Assembly: GCF_000003815.2 (NCBI RefSeq)
Contig: NC_049984.1
Coordinates: forward strand, 27,152,041-27,202,247
Reading direction: 5' to 3'
DNA from: Branchiostoma floridae
Lineage: Eukaryota > Chordata > Leptocardii > Amphioxiformes > Branchiostomatidae
Length of the DNA: 50,207 nt
Shown here piece by piece: positions 41,697 through 50,207 of this stretch (position 1 is the stretch's first letter; every line of letters begins with the position of its first letter). The position numbers and the translations under genes are program-made. Under the pieces are notes generated by a model. That model was not told where the DNA came from. It searched no databases and saw nothing but the letters and a program-made list of their open reading frames with translations.

Positions 41697-42981
41697 GTCA
41701 GTATACCGACAATACAATAACGATGATACAAATTCAATTTTGTCCTTACAAGAATTTGAAGCTCTCTGAAAGTGAACAATTGACATACAAATACAGCATT
41801 CCCGTTGTCTCATTTGAAGTCTTTTAAAACTCCTGCGGCGTGACTATGTCGATACATGGACACAAATCACCTTCATATCGTTAGATGCGGAAACATGCAG
41901 GTCGCGCGTACCGACAATTGATCGGGACAATGTGGTCGGGAGTTGCATTTTGCACGCATAATAGATTTGTACCGGACAACTAAATATGCCATACTTCTCT
42001 AAACCCTGATGTTAGTTGTTGGATGCCTCTGTAGGGTTTTGTTGTGACTTTTATTCGGGGAATGGTTATATTAAAAAAGTTGCATGCCATTGAAACACTT
42101 TTAATAGGTCTAATTTCAATGTGCTCTGTTATCGGTTTGTAACCGTTCACAAGCTGCTCTTCTCATTGCTTTTTTTTGTGATCTTTTAATAATATCATAT
42201 CTCCGTAACCATGGACTGATTTTTTTGATTTTATCTATTTGCACATAAATAAGGGCATGCATACAGTAAAGATAACTGATAGTTAAAAACCGTGCGGGAG
42301 AGAGGTAGAAGCCCAAAAGGCTTATGGGAGACCTCCTCCTAACAAACTATTGAGCACAAGTTCAAATTAGATAATTGAACTTGTACTGCTTTGGTGATGA
42401 AAAATAAAACGCTTAAAAAACCTCTCCTAGGTTAAAAAAAGGCAACTTAAAACGACAATTGTATCATGCATGTAGTACCACGCTATTGCCATATATATAT
42501 ATATGCACTCATGTTTTCTGGTGGAAAGAAAAGATGAGAAGACCCACGAACTGGCCTTAGTTCGCAAGTCTTTTATTTTTAAGTCCGTACATACAGTATG
42601 CTCACTTAGGTGTGAATTTGTCATTTTACTGAGCCTTGGAAGATCAACCCCATGCTAAAGGGCATCTCAATATTAAATGGCAATGCTGCTGCTGGCGGTG
42701 CCTTGCCTCACAATAAAAAAAGAGTTCTTCTTCTTCTTCTTTCATACTGCCAAGCCTCTAGTTCAAGAGAGTAACGGCAGATTGCGCATGAGTTAGTTAC
42801 AACACAAGTGCCCGGTACAAATAGACAAGGAAAATAATTCTTGGTTCATACCATGTTCATAACGTGTTTCACATTTTTTTAAAGAGCGGTACTTGGAAAC
42901 CCCCAGGTTAGCCTCCCAAAGGTTCTTACGTCATCATCATGCCTGCACCAAATACCCTTCCCGAGGCCTGACGGAATGTAC
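41693..42981. other. No gene; short simple repeats
   Basis: Non-coding. A TA run at about 42489-42506 and a TTC tract at about 42725-42742 preceded by AATAAAAAAAGAG. The latter, after GCCTTGCCTCACAATAAA, looks like a LINE or SINE tail, but no coding is attached. Confidence 0.4.
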
Positions 42982-43081
42982 NNNNNNNNNNNNNNNNNNN
43001 NNNNNNNNNNNNNNNNNNNNNNNNNNNNNNNNNNNNNNNNNNNNNNNNNNNNNNNNNNNNNNNNNNNNNNNNNNNNNNNNN
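42982..43081. other. Assembly gap (100 N)
   Basis: Exactly 100 Ns, the usual placeholder for a gap of unknown size. The open frame spanning it is not interpretable. Confidence 0.98.
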
Positions 43082-43083
43082 AC

Positions 43084-43264
43084 CATGGATTTAAACTTCG
43101 ACTTAGGATTTGACTATTTGTTGAATCCTGTTGAACCTGATGAGGGTTTCAACTTTGGGGACCAGTTTCTCCAGCATGTCGGAAAACTCGGAATGGACCT
43201 TGAGGATTTCTCTATACTTTTGAACTGTGACATTGACCTGTGGATTTCTTATCACGAACTGTGA
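43084..43264 (+). CDS. Short acidic ORF beside the gap, unknown
   Basis: ATG at 43084 (ACCATGG context) begins MDLNFDLGFDYLLNPVEPDE and runs 59 codons to a stop at 43264. Acidic and rich in Asp, Phe and Leu; no domain recognised. A GTGAG at 43260-43264 (CGAACT|GTGAGT) could be a splice donor, so it may be a first exon. Evidence for a real gene is weak. Confidence 0.25.
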
Positions 43265-43840
43265 GTTTTACTCGAGGATCTGTTTTGATTTGTTATTTTG
43301 GTTTGTTATTCTCTGTACTGTTTCCAGTAGTCAAGTTCTAAAGGGGTGCCACTGTTTTTGTTATTGTTATGTTTTGGTTACTTTTATGGTACAACCAATG
43401 CTATTTTCTGAAGTTTTATCATGTAGAGAGAACAAAACAGTTTTGTTTATTTTAGTTTAGTTTGACGGCACCATGCTTGTCATTTTCTGGTGGCACTGTT
43501 TTTCTGTAGAAAATATTGCACTGAGTTTGTTATTTTCTGAAGATCTGGTTTTTTGTTTGTTACAGTTATAGAAAGCAGTAAACTTGCTATTTTCTAAAGA
43601 TCTGGTTCTTTGCAACAGTTATAGAAAGCAGTGACCTTGTTATTTTCTGAAGACCTCAGGTTCTTTGTATGTTACAGTTATAGAAAGCAGTATTAAAACT
43701 TGTTATTTTCTGAAGATCTGGTTCTTTGTTACAGCTATGGAAAGCATTAAACTGTTGTTTACTCTTATGACATTGAGTCTTTGTGACTTAATCCTCTCTA
43801 ATCCCCTAGGCAATTAGCACAGTTTGAGAGCTGACCAGTG
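43265..43840. repeat. 53-63 bp tandem repeat
   Basis: Four units in about 43524-43750, each TTGTTATTTTCTGAAGATCT... followed by GGTTCTTTG, TTACAGTTATAGAAAGCAGT and a short variable end; lengths about 57, 53, 63 and 53. Degenerate copies of TATTTTCTGAAG extend upstream to about 43400. No coding. Confidence 0.75.
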
Positions 43841-43959
43841 GTGCAGAAAAAGTGTTGGATTATCTAAAAAGTGTGGTACTATCCAAAAAGTGTGGCTTTA
43901 TTTTATGCAAATTTTAGATAGTACCACACGTTTTGGATAATACAACACTTTTTCTGCAC
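43841..43959. repeat. 119-bp imperfect inverted repeat (hairpin)
   Basis: Arms 43841-43883 and 43917-43959 (43 bases each) start GTGCAGAAAAAGTGTTGGAT and end ATACAACACTTTTTCTGCAC; only about four mismatches, with a 33-base loop. The loop repeats CCAAAAAGTGTGG from the arm. Either a small fold-back MITE or a hairpin-forming transcript; target duplication not found. Confidence 0.75.
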
Positions 43960-44114
43960 TATGTGGATATAATCACAGTAATTGAAGGGCTCCCATTGGC
44001 TGAGGGGTAGTGGCCATGTTCTAACACCATGATAAATATACTGCTCTTTTTTCACACAACTAATTATAACATACAACTGAGTACATGGAATGTATTGTTT
44101 CTTATCTATAGACA
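43960..44114. other. No gene
   Basis: AT-rich spacer leading into the coding island at 44.1 kb. Confidence 0.35.
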
Positions 44115-44894
44115 TCCACATGAGCACGTCGCAAGATACCAGACGTCAACGCAACAGGCCAAAGAAGGAAAACATAGATACTAAACATAGCCACCAAGAC
44201 ATTTGGCAAGATATTACAGATGAAGACTGCCTAAAGGCCCTTATACCACCTTATTTCTAACAGATCACAGACATGGGCAAAAGAAAGTCTGAACAATCAC
44301 AATCCACGACCAACACGAGTAAAACAAATACACGAGTTAACACGCACGAACACACAGAAGTTAAAAAAAAACAAAACAATCGAAGTGCCTGTAAAAGAAA
44401 CAACTGAAAACATTCAGGAGATCGAAAATAACCAGGGTGAGGTTTTGTACTCCACCATGGCTGTGTATCCAGGCATTCTAAACCCTTATATCCTCATGAC
44501 CACCATTAATAACTTGTCACTAGAGAATAGAGATCTCACCGCAACAATAGTTAGAGTTAACAGGCAGGTGCGCGAGCTGCAAGGATCGTCACAAAATTTG
44601 CAGCTTGAGCTGAGAGCAGCCAGGGAGCTGGCTGCACAGAAGGGCCAGCGTATTCAGGACCTAGAGCAAAGACTGGCAGAGTTGGAGGATGGGGAACCGC
44701 CACGGAAGAGGGCTTGTCGGGAAACGGAGTTCACTCCAGGAAAGATGCTGTACAATGCACCTTGTGCCAACTTTGGCAAACGAAGCATACAAAATAAGAA
44801 ACAAGATCTGCAGAAATATTACATCAGCCCATCCTTCAAGCATCTGCCAGATAACATTATCAGGGCAACATCAAGTGATTTGATTTCTGATTAA
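44115..44894 (+). CDS. Coiled-coil protein ORF of unknown identity, with upstream frames
   Basis: The main open frame 44385-44894 contains MAVYPGILNPYILMTTINNL, then a heptad-rich coiled coil (about residues 47-103: LSLENRDLTATIVRVNRQVR, LQLELRAARELAAQKGQRIQ, LEQRLAELED), a basic PPRKRACRE patch resembling a nuclear localisation signal, and a C-terminal part ending SFKHLPDNIIRATSSDLISD. Upstream frames on the same strand encode MSTSQDTRRQRNRPKKEN and MGKRKSEQSQSTTNTSKTNT; the second would join the main frame if one A were absent from the run of nine at about 44365-44373. The main protein looks intact and may be a transposon-encoded or host nuclear protein. Not recognised. Confidence 0.4.
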
Positions 44895-45957
44895 CTACAA
44901 AACAGAAAAGACACAGTGTTCTGATGGGGAGGGTGGCGGGAACAATGTACTTAAATTTGAACATTATACATAGTGTACTCCTTTAAGATGTTACAGTCTA
45001 TTCCATGTGCATAATATTCTACATGAATTTATTTGCATGTGGATTGTGGATTTCATTTTGCCATGAAGATGACTGACCATTGTGAACCACAGTCAATAAT
45101 AGTAATGTTACGTTGCCTCTTAAACTTCACTTTACAAGTGTAAATTGCGACATATACTTTTGTGCTATCCTCACTGTATTAGCATAGAAGCGTTCTTATT
45201 TGACTTTCTTTTAGAATGGACTATTTTGCATTTGTGTCGGTTGAACTCTTACAGGTACGAGATGGAAATGCAGCCTCCAGGAGTGTGAGCGATATCATCC
45301 GGATATGCCAGAGATGATAACACCTGATGATGCCAGAGAACCGGCACCTCCTGGAAGGCCACGAATCTGGGATCTGCTTTAGGTATGGAGTGGATGGCAG
45401 ACCACAGGCCAAGAACAACATCACTGGCGCTGTCATGGCCTGCATCACTCAAGAGGCCCTGGTTCGCCCGAGAACTGTACGAGAAGAATACTGAGTGTTT
45501 TTGTACAGCGGTACGTAATTCCCACCCCTACCCACCGTCAGGCCGACCGCTAGGAGCACGATTTAAGTCAGGCTAGTGTATATAAATGCCTTGTAATTTT
45601 TTTATTCAAAATACAAAGAACAGAATTGAATATGAAGAAGATAATGCTCCTAGTATATATTGCCAAGGTATACTTGATCTAATACGACAAATGAAAAGAA
45701 TAGCATCAATGTAAACATCAGACCTTACTCCAAAGTATAAGCAACATATTGTCACTATTAAAGGTTCCATATTATAACATGTTCATCACACCTTTGTGGG
45801 GAAGTCTGGTACTGATATAGCTGTATAAAGAATTCTTCTTGTGTTAACATAACTGTTTTCATTTTTGCTACTGTATATTAGACTAAGCCACTAAGGACAT
45901 TGTTCACCAAATATAGGAAAAGAAGATTATGAAGAGCAGGTGAAGGCTGGAGCAAGA
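44895..45957 (+). other. Non-coding with possible small exons
   Basis: A coding-like stretch at about 45256-45322 (RDGNAASRSVSDIIRICQR) after a TTACAG acceptor and another at about 45379-45502 (YGVDGRPQAKNNITGAVMAC and QEALVRPRTVREEY) may be exons of the preceding gene. No domain recognised. Confidence 0.3.
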
Positions 45958-46093
45958 GTTTTTTGAGGAGATGGCAGAGCTTCAGCAGAATGGACTGCAA
46001 ATGGAAGTTGAAGGAGAAGAGAAGCTTGTTCGAATAAAGTGGTATGAAACAGGCGACACTTTAATTCCGGACAGACACTCTAATTCCGGACAG
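45958..46093 (+). pseudogene. Small KDZ-like transposase remnant next to a 19-bp tandem pair
   Basis: Reads EFFEEMAELQQNGLQMEVEG and EEKLVRIKWYETGD; the pattern E-M-x-x-L-x-x-x-G-L-x-x-x-x-x-G-x-x-x-x-V resembles a conserved stretch of KDZ/DUF-type transposases in fish (recall, weak). Directly after come two copies of ACACT(T/C)TAATTCCGGACAG (46056-46074, 46075-46093). Confidence 0.25.
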
Positions 46094-46135
46094 CCTGTGA
46101 TTTTTTAAGCAAGACTAAAAGTACTGGCAAGAAGC

Positions 46136-47311
46136 ATGCAGAACAATGCCAGGCCGAAACGGCCTAAGTTAATGGCAGAAAAGTATTTTGCCGTGCCAAC
46201 CCAGTCCAGGGGAGACGATGACGACCCTGCCGTGTCAGCAGCCCTGTCCAGGGGAGTAGGCGGCGTCAACCCTGCCGTGTCAGCAGGAACACATGTTGGG
46301 TTGGGAGCTTTCTTGGGGTTGTCACTGCGTATAGCAGACGGAGATGAGGACAGCTATGCCCCATGCCTCAACTGTAATTACAGAGATGAGGTCATCGCCG
46401 ATCTGCGCCAGGAGCTGGAGAAGGCCTAGCTTCGTCAAATTCCAGGTAGGTGATTGCTGATGTTATTGCATGATTTATTACAAGGGTCACAATTTGTATC
46501 CGTCCCGAAGCCCACGATGTGCGTGGAAAGACTGAAGGACAGGGTACCGCGATAGACAGAATGAACGCAATGTGCGCTGAAGCCCTCAAGAAACAGTAGG
46601 CTGAAGCTATTGAACTACCCGACCCGGTCTGGGTGCATGCCTTTGAACAGAATCGAGCAATAAAGGCCGCCCTGGAGCAGTTCTGTCAGGGTGCACGCCG
46701 AATACAGAGCCAGCTACTGATGGAACTGCTACGGTGCGTTAGGGACACCGCACCCGTGGCATCCACCAGCTGCTGATTGCTGAAGAGTGGGGAAACAAGG
46801 ACCACATCGTGCTCCGGCCATACCCAGGGTTCCCGCCTAGAAGGGGCGAACGCTTTGATTATTGCGCGGGGCGGCGAAGCTGGGACAACAAATCTACGAT
46901 GAGAGGCGCCTGCTCTCGGACGACGAGCAGGCCATCCGACACACCCTCAGGCACGTGGGGGAAGGCGAGTCCACCCAGCGTTGTTCGACATAATGTATGG
47001 AATGAGCCCGGTCCTCGTACCCGGAGTAACACTCCCCCCGTAGAGGCAGGCGCAAAACCAGTAGGGGCGGACGACGCCCCAGACAAATGAACGCTGGTCC
47101 AGGTGGAATAAATTCTGTGCCCATACTGATGAACGCTGATCCGGTTGTAATGAACGCTGCTGCGGTGCAAAGAGACGCTGTTCCGGTAAGAGCGTACGCT
47201 GGTCCTGTGTTAGACCCAGTCAGATGTGCAGGAACGCCGCTACGAACTCAAACAGTACAAGCCTTGACTGACTCTGGTCCAAAATTAGAGAAGCACCAAC
47301 GATTGTATTAG
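46136..47311 (+). pseudogene. Broken coding islands of unknown identity
   Basis: Frame 46136-46429 (MQNNARPKRPKLMAEKYFAV, with a ~54-bp internal duplication giving DPAVSAALSRG and NPAVSAG, then APCLNCNYRDEVIADLRQEL). After about 46500: EAHDVRGKTEGQGTAIDRMN, a stop, DPVWVHAFEQNRAIKAALEQ, CQGARRIQSQLLMELLR, then LIAEEWGNKDHIVLRPYPGF and, shifted, QQIYDERRLLSDDEQAIRHT. At 47087-47311 a repeat of MNA-x-P codons. The helical, Gln/Arg-rich text resembles gag or a transposon ORF1, but no domain is recognised. At least three disruptions. Confidence 0.3.
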
Positions 47312-48095
47312 CGTAGGGAAGTATAGAGTGGGGTAGCCGGAGTGTATATAGGATGGGTCACTCCCAGGGGGTCGCGACCCTGCTCCACCAAGTCAAAGGT
47401 CAGCTCATGTTAGGAAAATCCCACGTAGGTAAGTTCTAGTTATTTTTACTTAATTTGTTACTACTAACAACTTGCAGTTACGCCTGCATCAGTAAGAGGG
47501 TTTCATGGATTGAGAACTCCACGGTCGACTCGGGGCATATAACCTGTATTGAGTACATTGCCACAAGAGTTGTACCGGAAGGACAGTGCCGATGCCCCGA
47601 CGAACAGCAAGCATGTTCGCAACGAAAGGTACATTGACTAGAGGAATATTTGATCTTGCAGACCATGTACTTTCTTGATCTGGTGGCAGATCGCTTTTAC
47701 CACTGGGAAGAAGTGGGCAGGTTAGGAACTGTGATAAGGATGACTTACTGTCACAGAATGATGGACTTATTAAATGCAAATAAGAAGATGAATTTTGAAG
47801 TTTTCTGGAGTTTTGTGTGTACGAATTAACATCGGCAGCTGATCGCACGAACTCCATGTAAGGGACGCCATCGAAACACACTATCACACTACCACTACCC
47901 TTACATTTGGTGGATCAGCGGTTGGGATTAGCTGTAAGTACACCGCCCGGAGGACCAGGAGTCGAGACCAACATCATCGCTACAGAGGACTGAAGACAGG
48001 AGGTAAGTGCCTTGTTTGTGGGTTTGAGGAAACAGACATGATTTTGTCTGACCGCTCTATTAAAGATTTCTTTTGTGAGATATACTATTTGATTT
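47312..48095 (+). repeat. Gypsy-like 5' LTR end, primer-binding-like site and leader
   Basis: CCCTTACA at about 47900-47907 is followed by TTTGGTGGATCAGCGGTTGG, the usual look of an LTR terminus (…ACA) and primer-binding region. The LTR body presumably lies in 47330-47907 (GTATATAGG at about 47343 may be a TATA-like box), but its 5' end is not resolved. The leader contains a strong donor-like GGAG|GTAAGTG at about 48000. Confidence 0.45.
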
Positions 48096-48254
48096 ATGAT
48101 GGATAACCAGAACGTAAACAAGGAGGTTCAGGATGGTCAGAAAGCACCAGTAGATCCGAACGCGCCTGTAGATCCGAACGCGCCTGTAGACCTGAACGCG
48201 CCTGTAGATCCGAACCCTCCGGTTAACCAGAATGTACCTGTAAATCCACATTAG
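48096..48254 (+). CDS. Leader ORF with PVDPNA repeats
   Basis: 52 codons from MMDNQNVNKEVQDGQKAP, then four 18-bp tandem units encoding PVDPNA-like hexapeptides (about 48150-48221), ending VPVNPH-stop. Out of frame with gag by +2. Could be a small leader protein, the N-terminal part of gag separated by indels, or noise from a tandem repeat. Confidence 0.3.
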   Translation: MMDNQNVNKEVQDGQKAPVDPNAPVDPNAPVDLNAPVDPNPPVNQNVPVNPH

Positions 48255-48280
48255 CTGGATTAAACGTAGGACTGGGGGAT

Positions 48281-48826
48281 ATGCCATTTGACAGGAAGTT
48301 ACCAAAATTTACGGAGACAGGAACAGGTATGACTGTCGAGGAGTGGATCGACGAGGCGTTCCAGTTGTTCAATGTACCAGAAGGCCATCGGGCCGGGTTG
48401 CTGTGCCGTCAGTTAGAGGGGGAAGCCAGGAGACAAGTGGCAGTTCTCTCGATTCAGGACAGGGCCAGCCTAGACAGATTAAAGGAAAGGCTAGTAGAGG
48501 CTTTTGGGGATACTGCGCTGGTCTCGGTAATCATGGGCCAATTCTACTCGCGGGTCCAGTCCCCTCGTAAGACCTTACAGCAATATGCCCTGGCGCTACA
48601 AGAACCCCTAAAGAGGGCAGACCGGCGAAGGGGAGGTCCGCTCGCTAATAGCGATAACATCCTTACAGACAGGTTTTTAGATGGGATAAGGGACGAGTGG
48701 CTTCGCCGTCAGTTGCGAAGGGAGGTTATGAGGGCCCCCGCGGATAACCCAAGGACCTTCCGAGATAGAAAGGAAGAGGCCTTCCATCTTAGCGCAGAGT
48801 GGGGGGCGAGTGCGAGGCCTGTTTAG
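48281..48826 (+). CDS. Gypsy-like gag (capsid)
   Basis: 181 codons from MPFDRKLPKFTETGTGM: EEWIDEAFQLFNVPEGH, LLCRQLEGEARRQVAVLS, LKERLVEAFGDTALVSVIMG, FYSRVQSPRKTLQQYALALQ and NILTDRFLDGIRDEWLRRQL. Known: this is the two-lobed helical capsid of retrotransposon gag (the Q-x-P/S-x-x-x-x-x-Q-Y-A block is typical). It ends at an in-frame TAG (48824-48826); the nucleocapsid continues in the same frame. The LTR and leader are 370 bases upstream. It is related to the gag fragment at 17773. Confidence 0.75.
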   Translation: MPFDRKLPKFTETGTGMTVEEWIDEAFQLFNVPEGHRAGLLCRQLEGEARRQVAVLSIQDRASLDRLKERLVEAFGDTALVSVIMGQFYSRVQSPRKTLQQYALALQEPLKRADRRRGGPLANSDNILTDRFLDGIRDEWLRRQLRREVMRAPADNPRTFRDRKEEAFHLSAEWGASARPV

Positions 48827-48835
48827 GCCCAGCAA

Positions 48836-49120
48836 ATGTCAATGGGAGGCGATGAAATGTCGCGTCTCCGAATGGATACTGCCAGAGCGCTAGAGGATAT
48901 CCGCACAGAGATCGCTAGGATAGTTGTGCGCCCAGCTCCCAAGAACGTTAACAATCAGGCTGCATGCGGCCTGAAGGGTCCTTTCCCTAGAAATAGGCGG
49001 GATCCTTCGAGGCGACCGATTTGTAATCGGTGTGACGAAGTGGGTCACATAGCTAGGTATTGTAGAAGTAATGGAAGTCAGGAAGTAAGGTCGAAAAATC
49101 CTGCGGTCGACCCAAACTAA
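48836..49120 (+). CDS. Gypsy-like nucleocapsid part of gag (zinc knuckle)
   Basis: Same frame as the capsid, after the TAG. MSMGGDEMSRLRMDTARALE, a basic linker, then ICNRCDEVGHIARYC, a C-x2-C-x4-H-x4-C zinc knuckle; stop at 49118-49120. Known: binds genomic RNA. Normally this would be one gag protein with the capsid, so the TAG is either a mutation or a readthrough signal. Confidence 0.7.
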   Translation: MSMGGDEMSRLRMDTARALEDIRTEIARIVVRPAPKNVNNQAACGLKGPFPRNRRDPSRRPICNRCDEVGHIARYCRSNGSQEVRSKNPAVDPN

Positions 49121-49296
49121 ATCGCTCCGCAACCATGGGCCCTGGCAAGCGGAGTGGACAGACGGTAGGGTCCACTGTAGTTAACAATCACGACTCTACC
49201 ATAGTAAAAAGCTTCAATAGTGAAGTAAACTCTTAGCAGCAAAAGGATACAGCTAAATCAACTACAGACCAAGTCGATAGTATCAAAGATGATTCA

Positions 49297-49686
49297 TTGT
49301 TATATAGAACAGTAGGGGGATGTAAAATAAGGGATGTAAACTTCAAGGGGAAGACTGTGCCGTGTTTGATTGACACAGGATCTCAAGTGACCACCATGAC
49401 GCATAGTTGTTTTAAAATGCACTTCGGGAGTAACGGAGAAAAACTGAAGGACACAGCCAGCTGGCTAAGGTTAACCGCGGCAAATGGCCTGCCAATCAAG
49501 TGCGTTAGGTACTGTGAATTAAATGTCACGTTTAAAGGGAGAGTGTTACCAATGCGGGAAGTAATCATTGTAGAAGATGAGGGGGAAGGGCCAGCCCCTG
49601 GCATCTTGGGTATGAATGTTTTGCAAGAATTCGGGGACCAACCAATAGGGGTAGATGTTAAGGATAAGGACCTGACAACTGATTGA
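49297..49686 (+). CDS. Gypsy-like aspartic protease, pol truncated after it
   Basis: Frame containing LYRTVGGCKIRDVNFKGKTV, CLIDTGSQVTTMTHSCFKMH (the DTG-S catalytic triad motif), REVIIVEDEGEGPAPGILGM (the hydrophobic-ILG motif of the retropepsin fold) and NVLQEFGDQP. Ends at 49686; GAGGGGG at 49685-49691 and then a copy of the dispersed repeat follow, so RT, RNase H and integrase are missing. Known: cleaves gag-pol. The frame could begin upstream of the first Met. Confidence 0.7.
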   Translation: MLYRTVGGCKIRDVNFKGKTVPCLIDTGSQVTTMTHSCFKMHFGSNGEKLKDTASWLRLTAANGLPIKCVRYCELNVTFKGRVLPMREVIIVEDEGEGPAPGILGMNVLQEFGDQPIGVDVKDKDLTTD

Positions 49687-49714
49687 GGGGGTTTACTTCC
49701 CCAAAAATTATAAC

Positions 49715-50207
49715 TTGAACATCCAACAAACCCATCTACCTAAGCTGAACCAGCCCCCACTGAGCCAGAGGCACAGTCCCCGAAGTCTGGGTTTCCAAGA
49801 GGCTGGACAGCAGTAACAATAGACCTGACTAACAAACCCTGAGTAAGTTGGATGTTCTGACACAATAACTAAACATCGATGTCATCAGTGATGTGCCAGG
49901 ATTTGATCCGCGACCAATGGTAACGTTTGATTGTAGTTAAATATTGTTTTGGGAACCTCATTTTATGATCAGATGTTGCAAGCTGTGCTGACTTCGTTTC
50001 AGAAAGATATTGACTTTGTCGACCAGAGTATGACACTTCTGTATCGGAGGTGTCCATCTGTTGATATGGTCTGCACCAGTATATTGCATTGATTGATGTT
50101 CGCCTCATCTCACGAGCTTCTGTACAGGAAATTTAAAAAAAAACAAAGAATCAAGATTAGTCACAATAGCTGGTATTTTTAGCCCACTGAGAAGTAAAGA
50201 CAGTAGA
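49715..50207. repeat. Dispersed ~500-bp repeat, copy 2 (to the window end)
   Basis: Same sequence as 20559-21085 in direct orientation, with scattered substitutions and small indels; starts TTGAACATCCAACAAACCCA. Similarity may extend about 25 bases upstream (GGGTTT..TTCCC). It is cut by the window end. Here it directly follows the truncated pol. Confidence 0.6.

Noticed and set aside
41619-41813. Minus-strand ORF with YIYIYI repeats
   Set aside because: It is the translation of the (AT)n tract.
42893-43264. ORF running through the N gap
   Set aside because: The reading frame across 100 undefined bases has no meaning; only the part after 43084 can be considered.

Overview
This is a window of animal nuclear DNA (introns, multi-exon coding remnants, APE-type LINEs, DDE transposases, no operons). 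No ordinary host gene can be named with confidence; almost everything recognisable is a mobile element or its debris. The mix (spliced zinc-ribbon tyrosine-recombinase retroelement, CR1-like and RTE-like LINEs, Gypsy, hAT of the ZMYM1-like type, MULE, CACTA, integrase-core elements, piggyBac- and hAT-type MITEs) fits a marine invertebrate such as amphioxus; that assignment is inference from family recall. A 100-N assembly gap lies at 42982-43081.

Layout. 0-15.2 kb: a decayed C2H2 zinc-finger segment, then plus-strand exon relics of several unrelated transposases (RGSNSLEG-type, CACTA/Tnp2, MULE, hAT, a DDE endonuclease, an integrase core). Inside them are a truncated piggyBac-like MITE (4.9-5.8 kb) and a 2.5-kb RTE-like LINE (5874-8407) with an 11-bp target-site duplication and a 5' inversion typical of twin priming. 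15.2-23.4 kb: LTR relics, a gag fragment, a copy of a ~500-bp dispersed repeat, and a Myb/SANT-like ORF. 23.5-36.5 kb: one DIRS-like tyrosine-recombinase retroelement on the minus strand with clear splice sites: Q-rich gag exon, zinc-knuckle gag exon, RT exon, RT/RNase H, then a zinc-ribbon tyrosine recombinase lacking its catalytic half. Its RT is split by a 6.7-kb CR1-like LINE (A), which itself holds a second LINE (B, with a 25-bp target duplication) and the 3' end of a third (C). The retroelement's first intron holds a ~247-bp minisatellite.

37-43 kb: a complete piggyBac-like MITE (37332-38249), a 199-bp hAT-type MITE with perfect 12-bp TIRs and 8-bp target duplication, a 5'-truncated LINE on the minus strand, and an (AT)n tract. 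43-47.3 kb: the gap, a tandem repeat, a hairpin, and unrecognised coding islands including a coiled-coil ORF. 47.3-50.2 kb: the 5' part of a Gypsy-like retrotransposon (LTR end, leader, gag, zinc knuckle, aspartic protease), cut off by a second copy of the dispersed repeat.

The insertions can be ordered from the sequence: retroelement < LINE-A < LINE-B (and LINE-C), and MULE < twin-primed LINE. The strongest observations are the twin-primed LINE, the nested series, the phase-0 exon architecture of the tyrosine-recombinase element, and the MITE carrying a six-fold TACGNNTTACG motif.
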